The notes beneath the pieces are model-generated. The model made no database searches and had not been told where the DNA came from. It saw nothing but the letters and a program-made list of their open reading frames with translations. Shown piece by piece: positions 1 to 7,045 of a DNA stretch of 7,787 bases. This stretch comes from Deltaproteobacteria bacterium (lineage in GTDB: Bacteria > Desulfobacterota > DSM-4660 > Desulfatiglandales > Desulfatiglandaceae), in NCBI GenBank assembly GCA_019314425.1, contig JAFCZI010000101.1, forward strand, positions 1-7,787. Reading direction: 5' to 3'. Both the position numbers and the translations under genes were made by a program. Position 1 is the first letter of the stretch. Each line of letters starts with the position of its first letter.

Positions 1-1136
1 GTCAAAGCAGCATCACCTTCATGGACGGCGAGGAAGGTGTTTTGAGGTATCGAGGCGTCCCTGTGGAGCAGTTGGCCGAGGATTCCACTTTCAGGGAAAC
101 AGCCTATCTTCTGATCAATGGGGATTTGCCCACCCATGAGGAATTACAGCGATTTTCCGTGCAGCTAAACGACCACAGCCTGGTTCACGAGGACATGCGC
201 TCATTTTTTGAAAATTATCCGAGAGGGGCGCACCCCATGGGCATGCTCTCCTCCATGATCAACGCTCTGAGGGCATTTTACCCCAACCTTCGAGAACGAA
301 GCGAGGAAGAGGAGGTCAATATCACGTTTGCCAGGCTTCTGTCCAAGGTCAGAACCCTGGCGGCCATGAGTTACAGGATTTCCCTGGGTCATAAGGTGAT
401 GTACCCACGGCACGACCTATCCTACTGCGCCAATTTTCTGAACATGATGTTTGATTCACCCGTAAAGCCCTATGTGATTGACGAAGATCTGGTGGATGCA
501 CTGAATGTTTTCTGGATCCTGCATGCGGACCATGAACAGAACTGTTCCACCTCCTCGGTTCGAGCTGTGGGAAGCGCCAGGGTTAACCTGTATGCCGCCA
601 TTTCCGCTGGTATATCGGCATTATGGGGGCCCTTGCACGGGGGGGCCAATCAAGCGGTAATTGAGATGCTTCAGGAGATACACGACAACGGCGGGGATAC
701 AGCCCCTTTCATTGCCCGAGCCAAGGACCGAAATGATTCCTTCCGGCTGATGGGATTTGGGCACCGGGTTTATAAAACCTTTGATCCCAGGGCCCGCATT
801 ATGGAAACGGTATGCAACAAGGTGCTTAAAAAGCTACACCGGGAAGACCCCCTTCTGCCCATTGCCAAGCAGCTGGAGGAAGTGGCCTTGAAAGACAGTT
901 ATTTCATTGATCACAACCTTTACCCGAATGTGGATTTTTACTCCGGCATTGTTCTGCGGGCCATCGGTATTCCCCTTAACATGTTTCCGGTCATGTTTGC
1001 CATTGGGCGCTTGCCCGGCTGGATTTCCCAGTGGAAGGAGAGCTTGGATGATCCCAAATGGAAAATCTACCGCCCGAGACAGATCTACACCGGCTCTCAC
1101 AAAAGGGATTATGTCCCCATGAAAGAGCGCGGGTGA
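1..1136 (+). CDS. gltA: Citrate synthase (si-type, GltA family), 5' end missing
   Basis: This enzyme condenses oxaloacetate and acetyl-CoA to citrate in the cytoplasm, the entry step of the TCA cycle. The reading frame is open from the window edge (codons start at base 3, reading QSSITF before the Met at 21), so the true start lies upstream. About 377 residues are visible against roughly 430 for the family. Numbered from the Met at 21, the sequence has the ILHADHEQN segment (167-174), GPLHGGAN with catalytic His206, GFGHRVYK with catalytic His248, and NVDFYSG with catalytic Asp305. These match E. coli His264, His305 and Asp362 at a constant offset of 57-58. The YPRHDLSY and RPRQIYTG segments also match the E. 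coli-type (type II) enzyme. The TGA stop at 1134-1136 directly abuts the icd stop on the other strand, leaving no room for a terminator. Family assignment is firm; NADH regulation cannot be judged. Confidence 0.96.
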   Translation, partial: QSSITFMDGEEGVLRYRGVPVEQLAEDSTFRETAYLLINGDLPTHEELQRFSVQLNDHSLVHEDMRSFFENYPRGAHPMGMLSSMINALRAFYPNLRERSEEEEVNITFARLLSKVRTLAAMSYRISLGHKVMYPRHDLSYCANFLNMMFDSPVKPYVIDEDLVDALNVFWILHADHEQNCSTSSVRAVGSARVNLYAAISAGISALWGPLHGGANQAVIEMLQEIHDNGGDTAPFIARAKDRNDSFRLMGFGHRVYKTFDPRARIMETVCNKVLKKLHREDPLLPIAKQLEEVALKDSYFIDHNLYPNVDFYSGIVLRAIGIPLNMFPVMFAIGRLPGWISQWKESLDDPKWKIYRPRQIYTGSHKRDYVPMKERG

Positions 1137-2408
1137 TCATGAGCCGATGTTCTCCGCAATGGCCGCGCCGAACTCCGAACACTTGACCTCTGTTGCCCCC
1201 TCCATCTGACGGGCCAGATCGTAGGTGACCGTCCCTTGTTGAATGGTTTTTTTAAGGGCCGCAACCACCATTTCCGCCGCCTCGTCCCAATGAATAAACC
1301 GGAGCATTTCAACCCCGGACAGAATCAAGGAACCGGGGTTGACCTTGTCCTGTCCCGCATACTTGGGGGCTGTGCCGTGGGTGGCTTCGAACAAGGCGCA
1401 ACAATTCCCGATATTCGCGCCGGGGGCCATCCCCAAACCGCCCACCTGGGCTGCGGCCGCGTCGGAGAGATAATCGCCGTTCAAGTTAGGCGTGGCAATC
1501 ACGTCATACTCTTCCGGGCGCAAAAGGAGCTGCTGAAACATGGCGTCGGCGATACGGTCCTTGATCACAATCCGACCCTCAGGCTGCTTGCCCTGGAATT
1601 TTCCATAAAGATCCGCTTCCGTCAGTGTAACATCCCCGTATGCTTCACGCGCGACATCATACCCCCAGTCCCTGAACGCGCCTTCCGTGTATTTCATGAT
1701 GTTTCCCTTGTGGACCAGGGTTACGCTCTTCCGGTGGTGGTCCAGCGCATATTGAATGGCCATGGACACCAGGCGATCGGTGTTTGCTTTACTCATGGGC
1801 TTGATGCCAACGGCACTCTCCAGGGAAACGGTCGTGCCACCCGCAGCCCCGGACCTGGCGTTGACCCAGGTCAGCAACTCACGGGCGTCGGTGGATCCGG
1901 CTGGCCATTCCAATCCCGCATAAACGTCCTCCGTGTTCTCCCTGAAGATCACTATATCCATTCGCTCGGGATGGATCACCGGCGCGGGGACGCCCGGAAG
2001 GTAACGAACCGGCCGGACGCAGGCGTACAGGTCAAGGGTTTGACGAAGCGCGACGTTCAGAGAGCGAATCCCCCCCCCCACAGGTGTTGTGAGGGGGCCT
2101 TTGAGAGCCACGCCGTAACGGGATATGGCCGAAAGCGTTTCTTTGGGAAGGGGGTTTTTTACCCCATAGTGTTCCTGCGCTTTTTCCCCGGCCAGGATTT
2201 CCCGCCAAGAGAGGCGCCGATGGCCCCCGTAAGCCTTCTGTACCGCTGCATCCAGAACCCATTTACAGGCAGCCTGGATGTCGGGGCCAATGCCGTCCCC
2301 TTCGATAAAAGGAATGATGGGAAAATTTGGTACAACGGGCCGATGATCCGCATCCCACCGGATGACGTTTACAGATTCGTTTGCATCGGGAATATTCTGA
2401 ATTTCCAT
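1137..2408 (-). CDS. icd: Isocitrate dehydrogenase, NADP-dependent (E. coli Icd type)
   Basis: Oxidative decarboxylation of isocitrate to 2-oxoglutarate, cytoplasmic, normally a homodimer. The 423 residues compare with 416 in E. coli and align with an offset of about 3-5. Visible landmarks are [11 protein letters not shown] (34-44), [13 protein letters not shown] with Ser116 (E. coli Ser113, the AceK phosphorylation site) and Arg122, then Arg132, Arg156, Tyr163, Lys234, and metal-binding Asp312 and Asp316 in [13 protein letters not shown] preference is read from [13 protein letters not shown] (Lys349, Tyr350, Val356) and Tyr396/Arg400 in TVTYDLAR, matching E. coli Lys344, Tyr345, Val351, Tyr391 and Arg395. 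The ATG at 2408 is supported by a GGAG at 2421-2418, nine bases upstream. It converges on gltA and diverges from the aconitase gene. A ten-G run encodes Gly111-113, close to Ser116. No aceK is present here, so phospho-control is only a possibility. Confidence 0.97.
   Translation of the reverse strand: MEIQNIPDANESVNVIRWDADHRPVVPNFPIIPFIEGDGIGPDIQAACKWVLDAAVQKAYGGHRRLSWREILAGEKAQEHYGVKNPLPKETLSAISRYGVALKGPLTTPVGGGIRSLNVALRQTLDLYACVRPVRYLPGVPAPVIHPERMDIVIFRENTEDVYAGLEWPAGSTDARELLTWVNARSGAAGGTTVSLESAVGIKPMSKANTDRLVSMAIQYALDHHRKSVTLVHKGNIMKYTEGAFRDWGYDVAREAYGDVTLTEADLYGKFQGKQPEGRIVIKDRIADAMFQQLLLRPEEYDVIATPNLNGDYLSDAAAAQVGGLGMAPGANIGNCCALFEATHGTAPKYAGQDKVNPGSLILSGVEMLRFIHWDEAAEMVVAALKKTIQQGTVTYDLARQMEGATEVKCSEFGAAIAENIGS
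2070..2079. repeat. Ten-base C/G homopolymer inside icd
   Basis: An unbroken run of ten C on the plus strand reads as ten G in the icd sense strand. It spans the last base of a Val codon and three consecutive GGG glycine codons (residues 111-113). The glycines are normal for the family ([11 protein letters not shown]), but using GGG three times makes a slippage-prone tract. The reading frame is intact at the length given here. Confidence 0.9.
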
Positions 2409-2433
2409 TTTCTATTTCTCCATGACTGAAGGG

Positions 2434-2467
2434 GGGGTAGAGGCAAGGCATACCTTGTCTCTACCCT
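2434..2467. promoter_or_regulatory. Strong dyad in the icd leader (operator or 5' mRNA hairpin)
   Basis: Bases 2434-2448 pair with 2453-2467 around the four-base loop CATA. There are 13 Watson-Crick and two G-T pairs; the core is GTAGAGGCAAGG facing CCTTGTCTCTAC. It lies 25 bases upstream of the icd start codon, just before the icd Shine-Dalgarno, and starts only a few bases after the start point expected from the icd promoter candidate. In the icd transcript the two G-T positions become A-C mismatches, so as RNA it is more stable in the plus orientation; as DNA it is a good two-fold operator. No T-run follows it in either direction that would make it a clear terminator. The bound factor, if any, is unknown. 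Confidence 0.6.
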
Positions 2468-2479
2468 AGATTACCGTTC

Positions 2480-2509
2480 ATCTTAACAATTGATAGTGGC
2501 TTTTGCCAA
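2480..2509 (-). promoter_or_regulatory. Candidate sigma70-type promoter for icd
   Basis: On the minus strand, TTGGCA (2509-2504, five of six to TTGACA) is followed after 18 bases by TAAGAT (2485-2480, four of six to TATAAT). The expected transcript would start near 2473 and run directly into the 2434-2467 dyad, leaving a leader of about 65 bases. This is a consensus match by eye only. Confidence 0.4.
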
Positions 2510-2565
2510 GGTGAAATGACGCTTTTTGCAAACGGCCCAAGATTCCCGAAAACCATTCAGCAACA

Positions 2566-2594
2566 TTGACAGTTACGCCATAGCATTGTAAACA
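2566..2594 (+). promoter_or_regulatory. Candidate sigma70-type promoter for the aconitase operon
   Basis: A perfect TTGACA (2566-2571) is followed after 17 bases by a weak -10, TAAACA (2589-2594). A start near 2601 would give a leader of about 35 bases carrying the AGGAG ribosome site at 2621-2625. The -35 is strong and the -10 poor, which would fit an activator-assisted promoter, but that is inference. It points away from the icd promoter in the same 227-base intergenic region. Confidence 0.42.
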
Positions 2595-2635
2595 GATTAA
2601 TCTATCACAAGCTTCTAAAGAGGAGACAAAAAAAC

Positions 2636-4885
2636 ATGCAACATTCGTTTGACTGTGAAAGCGCCCGGAAGATTTTATTCGGGAAACGCCGTGAACTGGA
2701 CCGGGGGCTTTCTTATGCGGAAAAAATCCTCTTTCTTCATGAAGTACGGCAACATCCACCCCAAAGGCTGAGGCCGGGGGTCGATCAACTCTTTCTTTCT
2801 CCCGATCGGGTAGCCATGCAGGATGCAACCGCTCAGATGGCCATGCTTCAGTTCATGCAGACCGGCCAGAAAAAAACCCATGTTTCCGCCACCATTCATT
2901 GCGATCATCTCATCCGTGCAGGCCAGGGCGCCGATGTGGATTTGCAGAATGCTCTGGACGCCAATAAGGAAGTGTACGATTTTCTCTCTTCAGCGGCAAT
3001 GAAATACGGTATCGGCTTCTGGGGGCCGGGTTCGGGCATTATTCACCAGGTCCTTTTAGAAAATTATGCCTTTCCGGGGGGGCTTATGATCGGAACCGAT
3101 TCGCACACCCCCAACGCGGGTGGACTGGGGATGATCGCCATCGGGGTGGGCGGGGCCGATGCAGCGGAGGTCATGGCCGGGCTGCCCTGGGAAACGACCT
3201 TTCCCGCTCTCGTGGGGGTTAGATTGACAGGCGCGCTCACCGGATGGGCATCGGCCAAAGACGTGATCCTGGAAATGCTGAAACGGTTCACCGTCAAGGG
3301 GGGAACCGGGAAAATCTTTGAATATTTCGGCGAGGGCGCCAAAACCCTCTCTGCCGCCCAGAAGGCGACCATTACCAATATGGGGGCGGAGCTGGGGGCC
3401 ACCAGCTCTGTATTTGCTTATGACGAAAGCATGGACGCCTACCTGAAAAATACCGGTCGAGAGACGGATGCCGCCGCAGCCGCCGCATGTTCGGATATTC
3501 TGTGCCGGGACGAAATCTGCACCACCGATCCGGAACGTGTTTACGACCAGTACCTGGAACTGGATCTCGGCACTGTCAAACCGGCCCATGCGGGTCCCTT
3601 CAGCCCCGATCGGATCACAAAGGTTGAAAATTTCAGAGGACTTGTGGCCTCGGAAAAATGGCCCGATAAGGTATCCGCCGTTCTCATGGGGTCCTGCACC
3701 AATTCCTCCTATTCAGATTTGTATGCCGTCGCTCAAATTCTTGAACAGGGGGAGCGGCACGGGTGCAGGGTTAAAGTCCCGTTCATGTTGTCACCGGGTT
3801 CGGAGCAAATCTACGAAACCATCAAACGGGACGGCATTCTTCAAAAACTGGTGAGCGCCGGTGCCGTCATTCTTGCCGCAGCCTGCGGCCCCTGCATCGG
3901 GCAATGGGACCGGAAGGATTCTGAAAAAGGCCTGAAAAACATCATGTTCTCTACGTTCAACCGAAATTTCAAGGCCCGAAACGACGCCAATCCCGAAACC
4001 CTGGCCTTTCTGACTTCACCCGCCATGGCAGCATGCCTCGCCCTTTCAGGAAATGCTGGGTTTAACCCCGAAACCGACGGCCTGACGGGGGCTGACGGAG
4101 AAGCCTTTCATCTAAGGCCCCCCGATCCGCCCCCGCTGCCTGAAAAAGGCCTGGCGCTTTACAAATCCGCATACGTTGCTGCAGAAGCAAAGGATAAGAC
4201 GTTCCCCATAAAGATCGATCCCCATTCAGAAAGGCTTGAACTGCTCAAGCCCTTTGCGCCATGGGATGGAAATGATTTCAGAGACTTGCCCGTTCTCGTC
4301 AAAACCAGGGGGAAAACCACCACGGATCACATCTCCCCGGGCGGGAAATGGCTCAAATACCGGGGGCACCTGACCCACATCTCACAAAATATGCTCGCGG
4401 GCGCCTTAAACGCTTTTACCCATGAAACCGGTCATGGTACGGATGTTCTCACCGGTGAAAAAGGGATAAAATTCTCAGAACTTGCCGGAATCTATCAAAA
4501 AAAATGCGGTGGGTTCATCATTGTGGGCGATGAAAACTACGGCGAAGGATCCAGTCGGGAGCATGCCGCCATGAGCCCCCGGTTCCTGGGGGCCAAAACT
4601 GTCATCACCCGCTCTTTCGCCAGAATCCATGAGGCCAACCTCAAAAAACAGGGGGTTTTGCCGCTAACCTTCGCGAATCCTTCGGATTACGGCAAAATCA
4701 GCGAGGATGACCGGATAAGCCTGGTGGGTCTTGAAACCCTCCGCCCCCATGAACCGGTTCGGGCGATCATTCAGCCCAAGGAAGGCCCCGGCTTCGAGAT
4801 TGAGCTCATACATACCCTGACAGATGAACAGATAAAATGGTTTAAGGCGGGGTCTGCGCTGAACACGGTACGGAGGTTAACATGA
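2636..4885 (+). CDS. Aconitate hydratase, mitochondrial-type
   Basis: Interconverts citrate and isocitrate through cis-aconitate, using a [4Fe-4S] cluster in the cytoplasm; it links citrate synthase to isocitrate dehydrogenase. The 749 residues resemble eukaryotic mitochondrial aconitase more than bacterial AcnA or AcnB. Cluster ligands are Cys354 (MGSCTNSS), Cys417 and Cys420 (ACGPCIGQWDRKD). Active-site segments include GTDSHTPNAGGLG (153-165), VKGGTGKIFEY (220-230), FNRNFKARNDANPET (441-455), TTDHISPGG (562-570) and GDENYGEGSSREHAA (631-645). The C-terminal IKWFKAGSALN is also typical of that subtype. Residues 279-284 are a six-alanine run between the conserved blocks. AGGAG at 2621-2625, ten bases before the ATG, supports the start. 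The stop overlaps the next start as ATGA, so the downstream gene is translationally coupled. I leave the symbol blank because acnA usually means a different subtype. Confidence 0.96.
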   Translation: MQHSFDCESARKILFGKRRELDRGLSYAEKILFLHEVRQHPPQRLRPGVDQLFLSPDRVAMQDATAQMAMLQFMQTGQKKTHVSATIHCDHLIRAGQGADVDLQNALDANKEVYDFLSSAAMKYGIGFWGPGSGIIHQVLLENYAFPGGLMIGTDSHTPNAGGLGMIAIGVGGADAAEVMAGLPWETTFPALVGVRLTGALTGWASAKDVILEMLKRFTVKGGTGKIFEYFGEGAKTLSAAQKATITNMGAELGATSSVFAYDESMDAYLKNTGRETDAAAAAACSDILCRDEICTTDPERVYDQYLELDLGTVKPAHAGPFSPDRITKVENFRGLVASEKWPDKVSAVLMGSCTNSSYSDLYAVAQILEQGERHGCRVKVPFMLSPGSEQIYETIKRDGILQKLVSAGAVILAAACGPCIGQWDRKDSEKGLKNIMFSTFNRNFKARNDANPETLAFLTSPAMAACLALSGNAGFNPETDGLTGADGEAFHLRPPDPPPLPEKGLALYKSAYVAAEAKDKTFPIKIDPHSERLELLKPFAPWDGNDFRDLPVLVKTRGKTTTDHISPGGKWLKYRGHLTHISQNMLAGALNAFTHETGHGTDVLTGEKGIKFSELAGIYQKKCGGFIIVGDENYGEGSSREHAAMSPRFLGAKTVITRSFARIHEANLKKQGVLPLTFANPSDYGKISEDDRISLVGLETLRPHEPVRAIIQPKEGPGFEIELIHTLTDEQIKWFKAGSALNTVRRLT

Positions 4886-6201
4886 CGACATTTGATCTGG
4901 TCATTCAAAACGGAACCCTCTTGACCATGGACCCCGAAAACAGGGTCATTGAAAATGGTTCCCTGTGCGTGTCGGGCGATAGCATTGCCCATTTGGGGGC
5001 TCACATTCCCGGAGGGTATAAATCGGGAAAAACAATTGATGCCAAAGGCGGTCTCATCCTTCCGGGACTCATTAACGGTCATACCCACGCGGCCATGAGC
5101 CTTTTCAAGGGGCTGGCGGACGACCTTCCGCTCATGGAATGGCTGAATCACTATATTTTCCCCGTTGAAAAGAACATGGACGCCGATTTTATCTACACCG
5201 GCACGCAATTGGCGTGCGCCGAGATGATCCTGTCCGGCACCACCTGTTTCTGCGACATGTACCTCTTTGAGGATCAGGTGGCCCAGGCCGCTTTTCAATC
5301 GGGGCTTCGCTGCCTCGCGGGTGAAGTGCTCTACGACTTCCCCTCTCCCAATTATGGGGATCTGGAGAGCGGTTTTGCGTACACCCAATGGCTCATCGAA
5401 AAATGGCGGGACAACCCCCTGATTTCCATCGCCGTGGAGCCGCACGCCCTGTTTACCTGCAATCCCGAACTGCTTCAGAGAGCCAACCAGTTGGCCTTGA
5501 CTCACGAAAGGCCCATGATTCTCCATTTTGCCGAAACCCTGGCGGAGGTGGAAGAGATCAAAAAAAGATATGGCAAAACGCCCTTGGAACATCTGGATTC
5601 TCTGGGCATTCTGGGACCGCACCTGATTGCGGATCACGCCGTCCATTTGAATCCATCGGAGATTGACCAGATGGCTGAACACGGAATCCGGGTCATCCAC
5701 AACCCGGAAAGCAATATGAAACTGGGCTCGGGCATTGCGCCGATACCCCGGATGATCGATCGAGGGATAACGGTCGGCATCGGAACCGACGGGGGCGCTT
5801 CCAACAATAACATGGACCTCTTTACGGAGATGGATATGGCGGCCAAACTCCACAAGGTCCAGGCCATGGACCCCACCGTCATGGACGCCCTGACCGTATT
5901 GAAAATGGCCACCATCGAAGGGGCCAGAGCCTTGGGGCTCTCCCATGAAACCGGCTCCCTTGAAACCGGGAAAAAGGCGGATATCATTATCATCGATACC
6001 CACAAACCTCATCTGACGCCCATGTACAACCCTTTTTCCCACCTGGTCTATGCGGCCAGAGGGCAGGATGTGAGCCACTCTATCATTAACGGGCAACTGG
6101 TCATGGAAAACCGTCAATTACTGACCCTGGACCTGGAAGAAATCATGGCACGGGCGATGGAAAAAGCAAAGGACGTTAGAAAATGGGTGTCGAACCCGTA
6201 A
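4882..6201 (+). CDS. Amidohydrolase, methylthioadenosine/S-adenosylhomocysteine deaminase type (COG0402)
   Basis: A metal-dependent adenine-nucleoside deaminase of the amidohydrolase superfamily, 439 residues, the usual length. Metal and catalytic residues are all present: His67 and His69 (NGHTHAAMS), His188 (VEPHALFTCNP), His215 and Glu218 (LHFAET), and Asp303 (GIGTDGGASNN). LPLMEWLNHYIFPVE (82-96) and SNMKLGSGIAPI (277-288) are typical of MtaD proteins. The likely reaction is deamination of an adenosine derivative such as MTA or SAH to the inosine form, cytoplasmic. By remembered alignment with Thermotoga TM0936, the two arginines that hold the SAH carboxylate are replaced: the TRGLV and GGRLEEN segments become GEVLYDF and YGDLES. 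The substrate may therefore differ; MTA, 5'-deoxyadenosine and 6-aminodeoxyfutalosine are alternatives. The start overlaps the aconitase stop by four bases, and the 3' end overlaps the ATP-grasp gene by 19 bases. Family is firm; substrate is not. Confidence 0.85.
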   Translation: MTTFDLVIQNGTLLTMDPENRVIENGSLCVSGDSIAHLGAHIPGGYKSGKTIDAKGGLILPGLINGHTHAAMSLFKGLADDLPLMEWLNHYIFPVEKNMDADFIYTGTQLACAEMILSGTTCFCDMYLFEDQVAQAAFQSGLRCLAGEVLYDFPSPNYGDLESGFAYTQWLIEKWRDNPLISIAVEPHALFTCNPELLQRANQLALTHERPMILHFAETLAEVEEIKKRYGKTPLEHLDSLGILGPHLIADHAVHLNPSEIDQMAEHGIRVIHNPESNMKLGSGIAPIPRMIDRGITVGIGTDGGASNNNMDLFTEMDMAAKLHKVQAMDPTVMDALTVLKMATIEGARALGLSHETGSLETGKKADIIIIDTHKPHLTPMYNPFSHLVYAARGQDVSHSIINGQLVMENRQLLTLDLEEIMARAMEKAKDVRKWVSNP

Positions 6202-6989
6202 GACTTAAAGAAAACATCTACCCCGCCATCGGCAGCCGGCTGCTGGGCGTCCCCGAAGTATGGACCCTGGGGGCCAAGCCCAATTTCCCGGACTACACGC
6301 CTGAGGAACAGGCGTTCATCAGAAAATCCGACATCATCCTCTACCCCACACGTAATTATGCCGAGTTTCTGACCACCATGGGGAAAAAAATTTTCCCGAG
6401 CCTGGAAACCTACCTCTATGCCGACGAAAAGATTAAACAGACCACCCTGTTTTATATGCTGAATATCTCCCACCCCCGCACCCGGATTTATTATCGCCGC
6501 CACCACAAGGAAATCCTGAACCATTTTCATTATCCCTTTATCGGAAAACTGCCCAGGTCTTCGGCCCGGGGCAGGGGGGTTTATCTGATTGACAACGGAA
6601 AGCAGCTGGACGTTTATCTGGAACAGACCAAAATCGCCTACATTCAGGAATACATTCCTCACGAGCGGGACCTGCGGGTGGTCTTGATTAACCATCAGCC
6701 GATCATTGCCTACTGGCGAATCAGGGCGCCGGACAATTTCAGGACCAATTTGAGCCAGGGGGGGCGTATCGACTTTGACAACATTCCCCCCTCGGGGATT
6801 GCAGCGGCACAGAACGCCGCCCGGAAATGCAGGTTCAATGATGTGGGGATCGATCTTATTCGACACGATAATCAATGGCTCATCATCGAGGCCAATATGA
6901 AATACGGGCGCAAGGGGTTGAAGATGAAAGGACTTGACCTCAAAGAAATATTGAGGGCAAAATTGATGGCGGGGGAACTTTTCCCTTAG
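6183..6989 (+). CDS. RimK-like ATP-grasp domain protein, target unknown
   Basis: A 268-residue protein with an ATP-grasp fold resembling RimK, whose family forms amide bonds through an acyl-phosphate intermediate. Residues 80-103 (ADEKIKQTTLFYMLNISHPRT) look like the DK...L...P.T region that opens RimK ATP-grasp domains. IGKLPRSSARGRGV (120-133) is the lysine and nucleotide-loop segment. QEYIPHERDLRVVLINHQPI (155-174) is the hinge and beta region, and FRTNLSQGG (186-194) corresponds to RimK FRSNLHRGG. IDLI (223-226) and IIEANMKYG (234-242) carry the Mg-binding Asp224, Glu236 and Asn238. The first 80 residues do not look like the RimK N-terminus. The ATG at 6183 is supported by AAAGGA at 6168-6173, nine bases upstream, and lies inside the deaminase gene. 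That overlap implies coupled expression and perhaps a linked substrate. No acceptor peptide or protein is evident nearby. Confidence 0.78.
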   Translation: MGVEPVRLKENIYPAIGSRLLGVPEVWTLGAKPNFPDYTPEEQAFIRKSDIILYPTRNYAEFLTTMGKKIFPSLETYLYADEKIKQTTLFYMLNISHPRTRIYYRRHHKEILNHFHYPFIGKLPRSSARGRGVYLIDNGKQLDVYLEQTKIAYIQEYIPHERDLRVVLINHQPIIAYWRIRAPDNFRTNLSQGGRIDFDNIPPSGIAAAQNAARKCRFNDVGIDLIRHDNQWLIIEANMKYGRKGLKMKGLDLKEILRAKLMAGELFP

Positions 6990-6998
6990 GGCGCCCTA
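6987..6998. repeat. Twelve-base perfect palindrome containing the ATP-grasp stop codon
   Basis: TAGGGCGCCCTA is a perfect dyad whose first three bases are the TAG stop of the ATP-grasp gene. There is no unpaired centre and no following T-run, so it is not a convincing terminator. It could be a protein-binding dyad or chance. The 56-base gap up to the next gene shows no other clear signal. Confidence 0.5.
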
Positions 6999-7045
6999 TT
7001 TGCGGGCTGATCCCATCTCGGACAGTCTCCATGAGATAAAACGAT

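Noticed and set aside
1236..2429. A 397-codon plus-strand open frame opposite icd
   Set aside because: It is antisense to a complete, well-conserved isocitrate dehydrogenase and has no recognisable protein features or supported ribosome site.
2497..2508. TGGC-TTTT-GCCA as a sigma54 promoter or a separate operator
   Set aside because: The spacing does not fit the -24/-12 pattern, and the four-base arms are short enough to arise by chance. It overlaps the icd -35 candidate, but I cannot support it as a site.
2478..2828. A 116-codon minus-strand frame across the acn start and the intergenic region
   Set aside because: It overlaps the conserved aconitase N-terminus antisense, has no family resemblance, and would occupy the region holding both promoter candidates.
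4771..6117. A 448-codon open frame on the minus strand, longer than the deaminase gene it opposes
   Set aside because: Its translation shows no recognisable domain, it lies almost wholly antisense to a gene with a full set of catalytic residues, and it also runs into the aconitase 3' end. It is explained by codon bias of the sense gene.
6114..6875. A 253-codon minus-strand frame opposite the ATP-grasp gene
   Set aside because: The plus-strand frame carries RimK motifs in order; the opposing frame has none.
6987..7010. A rho-independent terminator after the ATP-grasp gene
   Set aside because: The palindrome has no usable loop beyond a four-pair stem, and the following bases (TTTGCGGG) are not a T-run.
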